A stretch of 64,000 nucleotides of DNA from CAWINX01 sp963702055. Its GTDB lineage: Bacteria > Actinomycetota > Thermoleophilia > Solirubrobacterales > 70-9. Positions 57,307 through 64,000 of this stretch are shown here, piece after piece. The stretch lies in the NCBI GenBank assembly GCA_963702055.1, contig OY969702.1:806001-870000 (forward strand), given 5' to 3'. How positions within the stretch are numbered: the stretch's first letter is position 1; the number at the start of each line of letters is the position of its first letter. The notes beneath the pieces were generated by a model. That model was not told where the DNA came from. It ran no database searches and worked only from the letters and a program-made list of their open reading frames with translations. Position numbers and translations under genes: made by a program.

Positions 57307-57987
57307 TCAGACCGAAATCGTGACGGGAAAAGTCGCGATCCAGATGGTGGTTCCAGCGAAGAGGAAATACCCGAGCGCCAGCAGTGCGACGCGCTGCTTT
57401 GGCTCGGTCAACTTCGTGCTGATCCCCGCGAAGAAGAGGGCCGCGGCGAACAGCACGACCGCCAGGACATAGTTGTCGGAGCGCTGGTTCGACTGGCGCG
57501 CCGCCGCCGTCGCCAGGTCGGCTTGCGCCTGGAGCCGGTGCGCCTGCGCTTTCTTGGCGAGCCTGTACTGGGGCATCGCGAACGGCGTCGACGGGGCTTT
57601 CGGGTTCTTCAGCGGGCGCGTGGCGATCCAGGCGCGGACGGCCGGCTTGAACTCGTCGCGGAAGCGGTCGAGGTAGAACCGGGCAAGCCGCTGGTCCCCC
57701 GCAGCGTACGCGTCCACCCACTGGCTGAAGGTGAGGACGTCCACCTCGATCTCCTGACCGGCCTCGTTCGAAGCCGCGGTCGACTCGACCCGCGCCGCGT
57801 TGGATTTGCTGAAGTCGATCGCCTGCACGCCGCTCCAGCGAGCCGACTGGTAGGAGCTCCAGGCGGTGGCGACGGCGGCGATCGCGAGCAGGATCGTCGC
57901 GAGCAGCTCCATGTGCCGGTGCAGGAGGCCGATCGCCCCTCCCTCCACCGATTCGGCTTCGGTCCCCCCAGGTTCGCTCGCCGACAT
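57307..57987 (-). CDS. DUF4337-like membrane protein, hypothetical
   Basis: 226 residues. One helix near the N-terminus (ELLATILLAIAAVATAWSSYQSARWSG), an amphipathic cytosolic or periplasmic middle with many Gln/Ala (RLQAQADLATAAARQSNQRSDNY), and two helices at the C-terminus (YVLAVVLFAAALFFAGIST, VALLALGYFLFAGTTIWIATF). The SYQSARWSG segment after helix 1 is a recurrent mark of this family. Function unknown. Confidence 0.7.
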   Translation of the reverse strand: MSASEPGGTEAESVEGGAIGLLHRHMELLATILLAIAAVATAWSSYQSARWSGVQAIDFSKSNAARVESTAASNEAGQEIEVDVLTFSQWVDAYAAGDQRLARFYLDRFRDEFKPAVRAWIATRPLKNPKAPSTPFAMPQYRLAKKAQAHRLQAQADLATAAARQSNQRSDNYVLAVVLFAAALFFAGISTKLTEPKQRVALLALGYFLFAGTTIWIATFPVTISV

Positions 57988-58008
57988 CGGCGGGAGAGTA
58001 TCTGGAAG

Positions 58009-58896
58009 TCACGTCCCTTCTCGGAGACGCGCCGTCCATCGCCCGTGGCGTCGCCGAAGTTCGTCCTCATCGAGGTCGGCGCGCCCCAGCGGCAGGTAGT
58101 TCGGGGCCCAGGACCCAACCGCCTCATGGGAGCGAGCGACGGCCCAACTGTCCCAAAGGCGCATCTCGCCGACTGACGAGCCAACGGCTGCCTCATAGGC
58201 CACAAGAAAATCGTTGGCGATTTTCTCGTCGAACAGGAGGGCGAGATCCAGGCGGCACCAGCCCAAGTCAAAACCGCGTGGACCGCGCGCCCCGTCCGTC
58301 CAGTCGACGATGCCCGTAAGCCGTCCGTCCCGCCAGACGACATTGCCCGACCAGTAGTCGCAGTGGGTGAGCACCGCCGGTGACTGAATGACCTGTGACC
58401 AGCGAGACCGAACCTCCGCCGCCAGAGGGCCGCCCAATGCCTCCTTGGAGCCTCCGGTGCGATCGAACACGCTCGGCAATTCCGCCAGCCGCTCGATCGG
58501 TACCGCATGCACCGCAGCGAGCGCGCGCCCCAATTCGCGCGCCCAACCCCTTGGATCGGTCGGAGTGATGTCCGACTGGCCGTCAAGCCGGCTGATCAAC
58601 GAGGTCGGGTACTTCGACCACAGGCCGTTCAGATCGCCGCCAAGCCACACCGGAGCCAAACCGCCAAGCCCGTCGAGAGCCCGCAGCACACGCTGCTCAT
58701 GCAGGGGCCCAGAGTCGTCCACCGGAAACTGGCGGACGACAGCGCTGAACGCGGGATTCTCGGTGTCAACCCTCCACGTATCCGCATGCTGGCCGCCTTC
58801 GAGGCGCTCGGCACGCAAGACCACGGCCGACGAACCCGCCAGACGCCGGACTTCCTCAAGCGCTCCAGATGAAGGCAGAACCTCAGATCGAGTCAT
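58009..58896 (-). CDS. Aminoglycoside phosphotransferase (APH)-family kinase-like protein
   Basis: 295 residues. Catalytic loop LTHCDYWSGNVVW (HxDx4N) and the metal-binding Asp in GIVDWTDGARGPRGFDLGWCR define the APH/choline-kinase fold. The glycine loop LEGGQHADTWRV is N-terminal. Substrates in this family range from aminoglycosides to homoserine and fructosamine; nothing here says which. It ends 22 bp from the next gene and is followed on the right by tRNA genes. Confidence 0.85.
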   Translation of the reverse strand: MTRSEVLPSSGALEEVRRLAGSSAVVLRAERLEGGQHADTWRVDTENPAFSAVVRQFPVDDSGPLHEQRVLRALDGLGGLAPVWLGGDLNGLWSKYPTSLISRLDGQSDITPTDPRGWARELGRALAAVHAVPIERLAELPSVFDRTGGSKEALGGPLAAEVRSRWSQVIQSPAVLTHCDYWSGNVVWRDGRLTGIVDWTDGARGPRGFDLGWCRLDLALLFDEKIANDFLVAYEAAVGSSVGEMRLWDSWAVARSHEAVGSWAPNYLPLGRADLDEDELRRRHGRWTARLREGT

Positions 58897-58945
58897 CTTT
58901 GAAACCAGCTAGGCAAGCCCGCTTTCCAAGCCGGCTGCGAAAAAA

Positions 58946-59019
58946 TCGGGGAGACAGGATTTGAACCTGCGACCGCTCGGCCCCCAGCCGAGTGCGCTAC
59001 CAGACTGCGCCACTCCCCG
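58946..59019 (-). tRNA. tRNA-Pro (GGG)
   Basis: 74 bases. Acceptor CGGGGAG/CTCCCCG, anticodon stem CTCGG/CCGAG with loop CTGGGGG giving GGG, T-arm CAGGTTCAAATCCTG, discriminator A. Divergent from tRNA-Gly with an 81-bp spacer. Confidence 0.95.
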
Positions 59020-59100
59020 TGGCTGCTTCCATTCTGCCGCATCGCCCGACCGGAGGCATGGCAAACTGTCGCTTCTGCATCCGGCTCTTGCGGCCGGCGC

Positions 59101-59171
59101 GCGGTGGTAGCTCAACGGTAGAGCCTCGCCCTTCCAAGGCGATGATGCGGGTTCGATTCCCGTCCGCCGCT
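59101..59171 (+). tRNA. tRNA-Gly (TCC)
   Basis: 71 bases. Acceptor GCGGTGG/CCGCCGC, anticodon stem TCGCC/GGCGA with loop CTTCCAA giving TCC, T-arm CGGGTTCGATTCCCG, discriminator T. CCA is not encoded. Confidence 0.95.
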
Positions 59172-59239
59172 CTTCCGCGGCCGGCGCGGACTTGGCAACG
59201 ACCCGGCGGGGTGTCAAGGCCGCCAAATAACGTAGGGCG

Positions 59240-60910
59240 ATGAAGAGGGCGACGAGCGAGCTGATGTCGGTCGTGCGCTCGCTCGTCCTCGATCTCCGCA
59301 ACCCCAACCTCGGCCGTCTCGGGATTGCCCGCGTCGGGAACTCGTTCGCGAACTGGAGCTTCGCGATCGCCCTCGGCGTCTACGGGTTCGAGGCCGGCGG
59401 CGCCGTCGCGGTCGGCGTGATCGCCCTGGTGCGACTCGCCCCGGGCGCTCTCGCCTCGCCCTTCGCCGGGCTGCTCGGCGACCGCTACCCCCGGCGCTCG
59501 GTCCTGATCGGCACCAGCCTGGCGATCGCGGCGGTGCTGAGCGCCGCCTGCGCCGCCGCGACCCTCGATGCGCCCCGGGCGCTGATCTTCGCGCTTGCCG
59601 GCGTCTTCACCATCGCGATCAGCGGTTATGTCCCCGCCGAGTCGGCGCTGCTGCCGGCGCTGGCCCGCACCCCGCAGGAGCTGTCGGCGTCCAACGTCAC
59701 CCACAGCGCCATGGACAACATCGGCACCCTGGCCGCGGCGGTGGCCACCGGCGTCCTGCTGGCGACCACCTCGCCCGCGGTCGTCTTCGGAGTCGCGGCG
59801 GTGGTCGCCCTGCTGACCGCGCTCCTGCTCACCGGGATAGCGCGCGATCGGCGGCCCGACTACACGAGCGAGGGCGAGATCTCGGGGATCGTCCACGAGA
59901 CGACCCTGGGGTTTCGCGCCCTGATCTTCAACCCGACCTTCCGCCTGGTCGCGGCGACGCTAACGGTGCTGGTCCTCTTCGAGGGGATCGCCGACGTCCT
60001 GGTCGTGATCATGGCGCTGGAGCTGCTCGGACTCAGCGAGGGCAGCGTCGGCTTCCTCAACGCCGCCTGGGGCGTCGGGGCCCTCGCAGGCGGCGTTGGA
60101 ATGGGACTTCTGCTCAATCGAGGACGACTGGCGATCGGGCTCGCAGGCGGCAGCATCGTCGTCGGCCTGGCGACGGCGCTGCCGGGTGCCTGGCCGGTCC
60201 CGGCGTCCGCATATATCGGCTGGTTCGGCATTGGCATCGGCTACGCGTTTATCGAGATCGCGGCGAAAACCCTGCTCCAGCGCCTCGGCTCCGACGAGAC
60301 GCTCGGCCGGGTGATCGGCTCGCTCGAATCCGCTCGCCTCGCCGCGATGGCGATCGGCTCGATCGGCGCCGCGGCGCTCGTCGCCCTGACCGGCACCCAG
60401 GGTGCCCTGCTCGTCCTCGCCGCGGTGCTGCCGATCTTCTTCGTCCTCTGCTGGACCCGCCTGCGCGCCTTCGAGGTCGGCGCGCCGGTCTCCGAGGAGC
60501 ATTTCCGCCTGCTGCGCGAGAACTCGATCTTCGCCCCGCTGCCGGTGGCGACGCTGGAGCGCATCAGCCTCGACCTCTCTCCGGTCGAGGTCGAGCCGGG
60601 GAAGGAGGTGATCACGCAGGGCGAGTTGGGCGACTCCTTCTATGTGATCGAGGAGGGAGAGGTCGAGGTGTTCGAGGACGGAGTCTTCCGCCGCAACGAG
60701 GGCCCGGGCGAGTCCTTCGGCGAGATCGCCCTGCTCCGCGACGTCCCGCGCACGGCGACCGTGCGGACGACCGCCGACACGCGATTGCTGCGCCTCGAGC
60801 GGGACCAGTTCATCACCGCGGTCACCGGGCACCGGCGCAGCACTCAGCTCGCCCACACCGTCGTCGGCGACCGCTGGTCGACCGACCCCGACCGGCCCCA
60901 GGTGCGCTGA
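59240..60910 (+). CDS. MFS transporter fused to a cyclic-nucleotide-binding domain
   Basis: 556 residues. Residues 20-410 have about twelve helices with the MFS loop GLLGDRYPRRS. The C-terminal ~115 residues are a Crp/PKA-type cNMP-binding domain: NSIFAPLPVATLERISLDLSPVEVEPG, VITQGELGDSFYVIEEGEVEV, and the phosphate-binding cassette GESFGEIALLRDVPRTATV. The Arg and Glu expected to hold the cyclic phosphate are present in GEIALLRDVPRTATV. This suggests a transporter gated by cAMP or cGMP at the cytosolic face. A class III cyclase gene lies 430 bp to the right. Confidence 0.88.
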   Translation: MKRATSELMSVVRSLVLDLRNPNLGRLGIARVGNSFANWSFAIALGVYGFEAGGAVAVGVIALVRLAPGALASPFAGLLGDRYPRRSVLIGTSLAIAAVLSAACAAATLDAPRALIFALAGVFTIAISGYVPAESALLPALARTPQELSASNVTHSAMDNIGTLAAAVATGVLLATTSPAVVFGVAAVVALLTALLLTGIARDRRPDYTSEGEISGIVHETTLGFRALIFNPTFRLVAATLTVLVLFEGIADVLVVIMALELLGLSEGSVGFLNAAWGVGALAGGVGMGLLLNRGRLAIGLAGGSIVVGLATALPGAWPVPASAYIGWFGIGIGYAFIEIAAKTLLQRLGSDETLGRVIGSLESARLAAMAIGSIGAAALVALTGTQGALLVLAAVLPIFFVLCWTRLRAFEVGAPVSEEHFRLLRENSIFAPLPVATLERISLDLSPVEVEPGKEVITQGELGDSFYVIEEGEVEVFEDGVFRRNEGPGESFGEIALLRDVPRTATVRTTADTRLLRLERDQFITAVTGHRRSTQLAHTVVGDRWSTDPDRPQVR

Positions 60911-60917
60911 GGCCTCG

Positions 60918-61316
60918 CTAGGACAGGCTGCTCGCGAGCAGCGCAAGAAGAAACAGGGCGACGATGTGCGTGGTCTGGTCGACCGCGAGCCGCAGCCCCC
61001 CCGGCGCCACCTCGCCCACGCCCTTGACCCGGCGCATGTAGGCGTCGAGCAGCCGGCCGTCATCCTGGATCAGGTGCGGGATCGCGATCAGCGCCGCGAT
61101 CGCGATCGCCCAGGCGCCGATGTCGGTCGCCAGCCAGATCAGCGCGGGAACGAAGGCGAGCGTGTAGGTGAAGGTGTGCGAGAGCAGGGCCCACCGGGAT
61201 TCCCGGTTGGAGCCGAGGCCGCCGGACTTGTGGATCGCCTGCCAGTTGGTTTGCAGCAGGAAGTCTCCGACCAGGTGGGAGACGACGAACACGGCGAAGA
61301 CCTCGGGCCAGGACAC
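60918..61316 (-). CDS. DUF3307 membrane protein
   Basis: 132 residues from GTG 61316 (MSWPEVFAVFVVSHLVGDFLLQTNWQA). The early motif HLVGDFLLQT is the DUF3307 mark, followed by LLSHTFTYTLAFVPAL and helices; the conserved His/Asp pairs look like a membrane metal site. Function unknown. It ends 8 bp from the MFS stop (convergent) and begins 20 bp after the cyclase stop. Confidence 0.78.
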   Translation of the reverse strand: MSWPEVFAVFVVSHLVGDFLLQTNWQAIHKSGGLGSNRESRWALLSHTFTYTLAFVPALIWLATDIGAWAIAIAALIAIPHLIQDDGRLLDAYMRRVKGVGEVAPGGLRLAVDQTTHIVALFLLALLASSLS

Positions 61317-61336
61317 GGACGGAGAAACGTATCGCC

Positions 61337-63097
61337 TTATTCCGCGACGCCCGCCGTCGCCTCCGACGCCAGCGACCAGACGCGCAGTGGATGCTCGCGA
61401 CCGCGCACCTCCCGCTCCCCGACCGGAATCAGCTCCGGCGCCGACTCCACGCGGGCCTCCCGAGTCGAGTCGGCGATAAAGATCCGGAACCCGGAGCCTT
61501 TCGTCATCCCCTCCAGGCGCGACGCCGTGTTCGTGGTGTCGCCGATCGTCGTGTACTCCATGCGGCGCTCGGAGCCGACCTGCCCCGACATCACCTCGCC
61601 GCTGTTCAGCCCGATCCCCATCGAAAATCCGTCGCCGTGGCCCATGCTCTGCATCCACTCGCAGAAGGCCGGCAGGCGCACTTCGAGCATCTCCCGCGCC
61701 GCCGCGATCGCCCGGTCGGCATGGTCGGGCTGCTCGATCGGGGCTCCGAACACGGCCATGATGCCGTCGCCCATGTAGGCGACGAGGGTGCCGCCGTGGT
61801 CCATGACCGCGTCGGTCATCTCGCTCAGGTAGCGGTTGAGGGTTTCGACCACCTCGGCGGGCGCTCGCGACTCCGCGTAGCTGGTGAAGCCGCGCAGATC
61901 GCTGAACAGGACGGTGGCCTCGCGGCGGACCCCGCCGAGCTGAAGGCTTCCCTCACCGTGGGCCAGCACCTCGTCGACCACCTCTTCGGGCACGAAGCGG
62001 GAAAAGGTGAAGCGCACCCGCTGCCGCTCGAAGGCGGCGAGCAGGTAGTGAAGTCCGAGGGTGCCGACAGCTGCGATCGCCAGGGCGAGCAGCGGGTAGA
62101 CGACCGAAATGACCAGGCCGGCGTTGAAGGCGAGCTGGGCCGCGACCAGGTAGAGCGCGGCGGCGGCGAGCGCCAGTCCGAAGGCGAGCACCGGCCGCAG
62201 GAAGAAGCCGGCGACCGGCCCGATCGCCGCGAGCAGGAGGATCAGAGCCAGGTTGAGCCAGCCCGGCGCCGAGTGCAGCGGCAAGCCGTTGAGCACGCTG
62301 GCGATCGCATTCGCCTGCAGCTCAACCCCCGGCATCAGCCCGTCGCCGACCGAGGTCTGGTGAACGTCCTGCAGGGAGGGCGCGGAGGGGCCGACGACGA
62401 CGATCTTCCCCCTGAACGCCTTCGGATCGACCTTCCCGCGAAGCACCCTGGAGAAGGAATAAGTGGGAATCGTCTTCGGCGGCCCGGCGTAGTCGATCAG
62501 CGCCCCGCGCGAGCCAAAGCCGCTGCCGCCAACCGGCTTCCCCGTCCCCTCCTCGGCGGCGGCTACCGCGAAGCCTTTCAGCCCCTGGACCTCATAGGGA
62601 AAGCGGCGGATCGCGCCGTCGGCGTCGGGAATGACGACGGCGTTGCCGGCGCGGGCGCCGATGCTGCGCAATACGGCGTCGCCGCCAAAGACGTTGCTGT
62701 GGCCGTTGCCCTCCACCTCGGTGGTGGCGAGGACGACATGGCCGGCGCGCGCTACGGCCCCCACCAGGACGTTGTCCTGCTTGGGCGTGGTCGGCTCGGT
62801 GAACTGGACGTCGTAGGCGATCGCCTTGGCACCGTCCCTGGTTAGGCGATCGATCAACTTGCCGTGCAGGGAGCGTGGGAACGGCCACTGAACGCCGAGG
62901 TCGCTGAAGGTTTGGTCGTCGATCGCGACGACGGCCACCTCCGGCGAGGGGATCTGGGGGCCGCGAATCGAGATCCGGGTGTCGAAGCTGCTCAGCTCCA
63001 ACCGGCGCAGGGCGCCGGTTGCGTAGGCGGCGACGCCGATTGCCGCGGCCAGCACCCCCACGACGATGAAGGCGAGTCCTCGCCGCCGTGCGCCCAT
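61337..63097 (-). CDS. CHASE2-domain class III adenylate/guanylate cyclase
   Basis: 586 residues. A first helix, then an extracytoplasmic CHASE2 domain (about 35-270; VAVVAIDDQTFSDLGVQWPFPR, YDVQFTEPT, FRGKIVVVGPSAPSLQDVHQTSVGD), three helices (about 275-350), then a catalytic domain (about 385-565): metal Asps in VLFSDLRGFTSYAE and VAYMGDGIMAVFGAP, transition-state and purine residues in YTTIGDTTNTASRLEGMTK. It should make cAMP (or cGMP) in response to an external signal. The MFS-cNMP protein nearby is a plausible effector. Confidence 0.92.
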   Translation of the reverse strand: MGARRRGLAFIVVGVLAAAIGVAAYATGALRRLELSSFDTRISIRGPQIPSPEVAVVAIDDQTFSDLGVQWPFPRSLHGKLIDRLTRDGAKAIAYDVQFTEPTTPKQDNVLVGAVARAGHVVLATTEVEGNGHSNVFGGDAVLRSIGARAGNAVVIPDADGAIRRFPYEVQGLKGFAVAAAEEGTGKPVGGSGFGSRGALIDYAGPPKTIPTYSFSRVLRGKVDPKAFRGKIVVVGPSAPSLQDVHQTSVGDGLMPGVELQANAIASVLNGLPLHSAPGWLNLALILLLAAIGPVAGFFLRPVLAFGLALAAAALYLVAAQLAFNAGLVISVVYPLLALAIAAVGTLGLHYLLAAFERQRVRFTFSRFVPEEVVDEVLAHGEGSLQLGGVRREATVLFSDLRGFTSYAESRAPAEVVETLNRYLSEMTDAVMDHGGTLVAYMGDGIMAVFGAPIEQPDHADRAIAAAREMLEVRLPAFCEWMQSMGHGDGFSMGIGLNSGEVMSGQVGSERRMEYTTIGDTTNTASRLEGMTKGSGFRIFIADSTREARVESAPELIPVGEREVRGREHPLRVWSLASEATAGVAE

Positions 63098-63100
63098 CGG

Positions 63101-64000
63101 TTACCTGTGGCGGCGGCTGCCGGGCTTCTTCGCGACGTAGTGTCGGCCCGCGTGGAGAACCACCAGGCGCCGGCGGACGAAGTCACGCACCCAAACTGTC
63201 CCCCGCCGCACCTTGAAAAAGGTCGAACCGTCACAGCGATCCTCGACCAGCCAGATCGTCCCGCGAACGCTCGCCGAGCCATAGTTGCCGACGGTCTTGA
63301 AGTTCCCCTTGCCGCTTCCCCAGAGCTTGCGGCCCCGGCGCTTTCGCTTGCGCAAGAAGACGCGATCGCCGTCGTGATCCCCGTCGCTGTCCACCTTGCC
63401 GGCCTCGGGCTTCTTCTTCTTCCGCGCGCACTCGAGCTTTCCGATCAGGGTCAGCACGGTGTTCCGGTGGCGGGCTCGCTGGTGGACGCCGAAGACGCTT
63501 CCCCAGAAGTGCCCGGACTGGGTGCCGCCCCCGCCGCCTTTCGAGGTGGTGAGGCCGACGGTGCCGTCGCTGGCGTCGATCACGCAGGAGATCGGGACCT
63601 GCTCCGGGGCCTTGAGCTTGTGGAGCCTGCGGTGACGGCACCTGACTTTCACCTGACCCTTGACCGGCTCGATGTTGAAGGTTTTCCCCGCGATGGGCGG
63701 CGGCAGGCCGGTGTCGGGCTGCGGCGGCGCGTCCTGCACATCCAGCGTCACCTGCCACTCCGCATCTTCGGTCACGCCGTTGACTGAGACCACGGTGAAG
63801 GTGTAGCTCCCCACGGTGGTGGCGACACCGGAAAGCGTTCCGTCACCGCTCAGCGTCAGCCCGTTGGGCAGCTGCCCGCTCGAGACATAGAACTGCGGGC
63901 CTGGGTTTTGAGGAGTGGTTTCGAACCGATAGAGGTAGGACATGCCAGTCACCGCGGGAGAGAGGTTGCTCGTGATCAGCCGCGGCTGGCTCTGTCCGTA
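63101..64000 (-). CDS. Secreted Ig-domain protein, 5' end outside the window
   Basis: The frame is open to the right edge, so the true start lies outside. Visible N-terminal part is a putative Ig (He_PIG-type) domain: FYVSSGQLPNGLTLSGDGTLSGVATTVGSYTFTVVSVNGV. It continues into a Lys/Arg-rich region with two Cys (VRCRHRRLHKLK, ISCVIDASDG) and ends in a basic beta-rich domain (GTIWLVEDRCDGSTFFKVRRGTVWVRDFVRRR). Such C-termini occur in solirubrobacterial surface proteins. GTG 63952 is the first start in the window but sits inside the domain context. Confidence 0.75.
   Translation of the reverse strand, partial: YGQSQPRLITSNLSPAVTGMSYLYRFETTPQNPGPQFYVSSGQLPNGLTLSGDGTLSGVATTVGSYTFTVVSVNGVTEDAEWQVTLDVQDAPPQPDTGLPPPIAGKTFNIEPVKGQVKVRCRHRRLHKLKAPEQVPISCVIDASDGTVGLTTSKGGGGGTQSGHFWGSVFGVHQRARHRNTVLTLIGKLECARKKKKPEAGKVDSDGDHDGDRVFLRKRKRRGRKLWGSGKGNFKTVGNYGSASVRGTIWLVEDRCDGSTFFKVRRGTVWVRDFVRRRLVVLHAGRHYVAKKPGSRRHR

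Overview
The window is high-GC DNA (roughly 65-70% over most of its length) with actinobacterial gene style: GTG and TTG starts, many GTGA/ATGA overlaps and leaderless-looking promoters. The secreted protein at 1802-2521 begins with a hydrophobic segment followed by GN(R)L..GSV-type repeats that I associate with Thermoleophilia/Solirubrobacterales. That placement is an inference; no rRNA is present to confirm it.

Layout. 1-13.5 kb holds envelope, signalling and secreted genes: a kelch/NHL propeller cut by the window edge, an NDH-2/SQR-like flavoprotein, a MacB/LolD-type ABC ATPase and FtsX-type permease facing each other, a site-2 protease with CBS domains, a GAF-GAF histidine kinase, a secreted trypsin-like protease, a Cys-rich RTX-like protein, a PAS-LuxR regulator, a DUF3494 ice-binding-like protein and an L,D-transpeptidase. 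13.5-18.4 kb is an arsenic block: arsR diverges from a GAPDH-arsJ pair (arsenate exported as 1-arseno-3-phosphoglycerate), then a cytochrome P450 lies downstream of arsM. arsR and arsM carry near-identical leaderless promoters with an inverted repeat over the -10, so they look like one ArsR regulon. 18.5-26.6 kb is a complete kdp potassium system in the order kdpF-A-C-B, with KdpD split into two proteins at opposite ends of the cluster. 26.7-33.0 kb is mostly housekeeping and membrane genes.

33.0-47.3 kb is an accessory region built on tRNA-Glu(CTC). The 42-bp 3' part of the tRNA is repeated at 33032, 38542 and (inside the intact gene) 47185, with a degenerate copy at 39402 and a 19-bp piece at 41085. 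Several copies are followed by short integrase-like 3' remnants and by hicB or vapBC toxin-antitoxin genes. The cargo is a two-component system with an ABC exporter and lipoprotein (33.7-38.5 kb) and a run of small, lower-GC hypothetical, HEPN and DUF2510 genes (39.7-47.0 kb). No intact integrase is visible. Just right of tRNA-Glu are a LexA-box-like palindrome, tRNA-Leu(CAG) and a stand-alone HTH-LAGLIDADG endonuclease.

48.3-64 kb returns to core-like genes: two alpha/beta hydrolases (one a haloalkane dehalogenase type), a metallophosphoesterase, a four-gene 2-oxoacid:ferredoxin oxidoreductase operon whose last gene fuses a GltD-like flavoprotein to a ferredoxin domain, Nudix and APH-family enzymes, tRNA-Pro(GGG) and tRNA-Gly(TCC), an MFS transporter with a C-terminal cyclic-nucleotide-binding domain close to a CHASE2 class III cyclase, and a secreted Ig-domain protein cut by the right edge.
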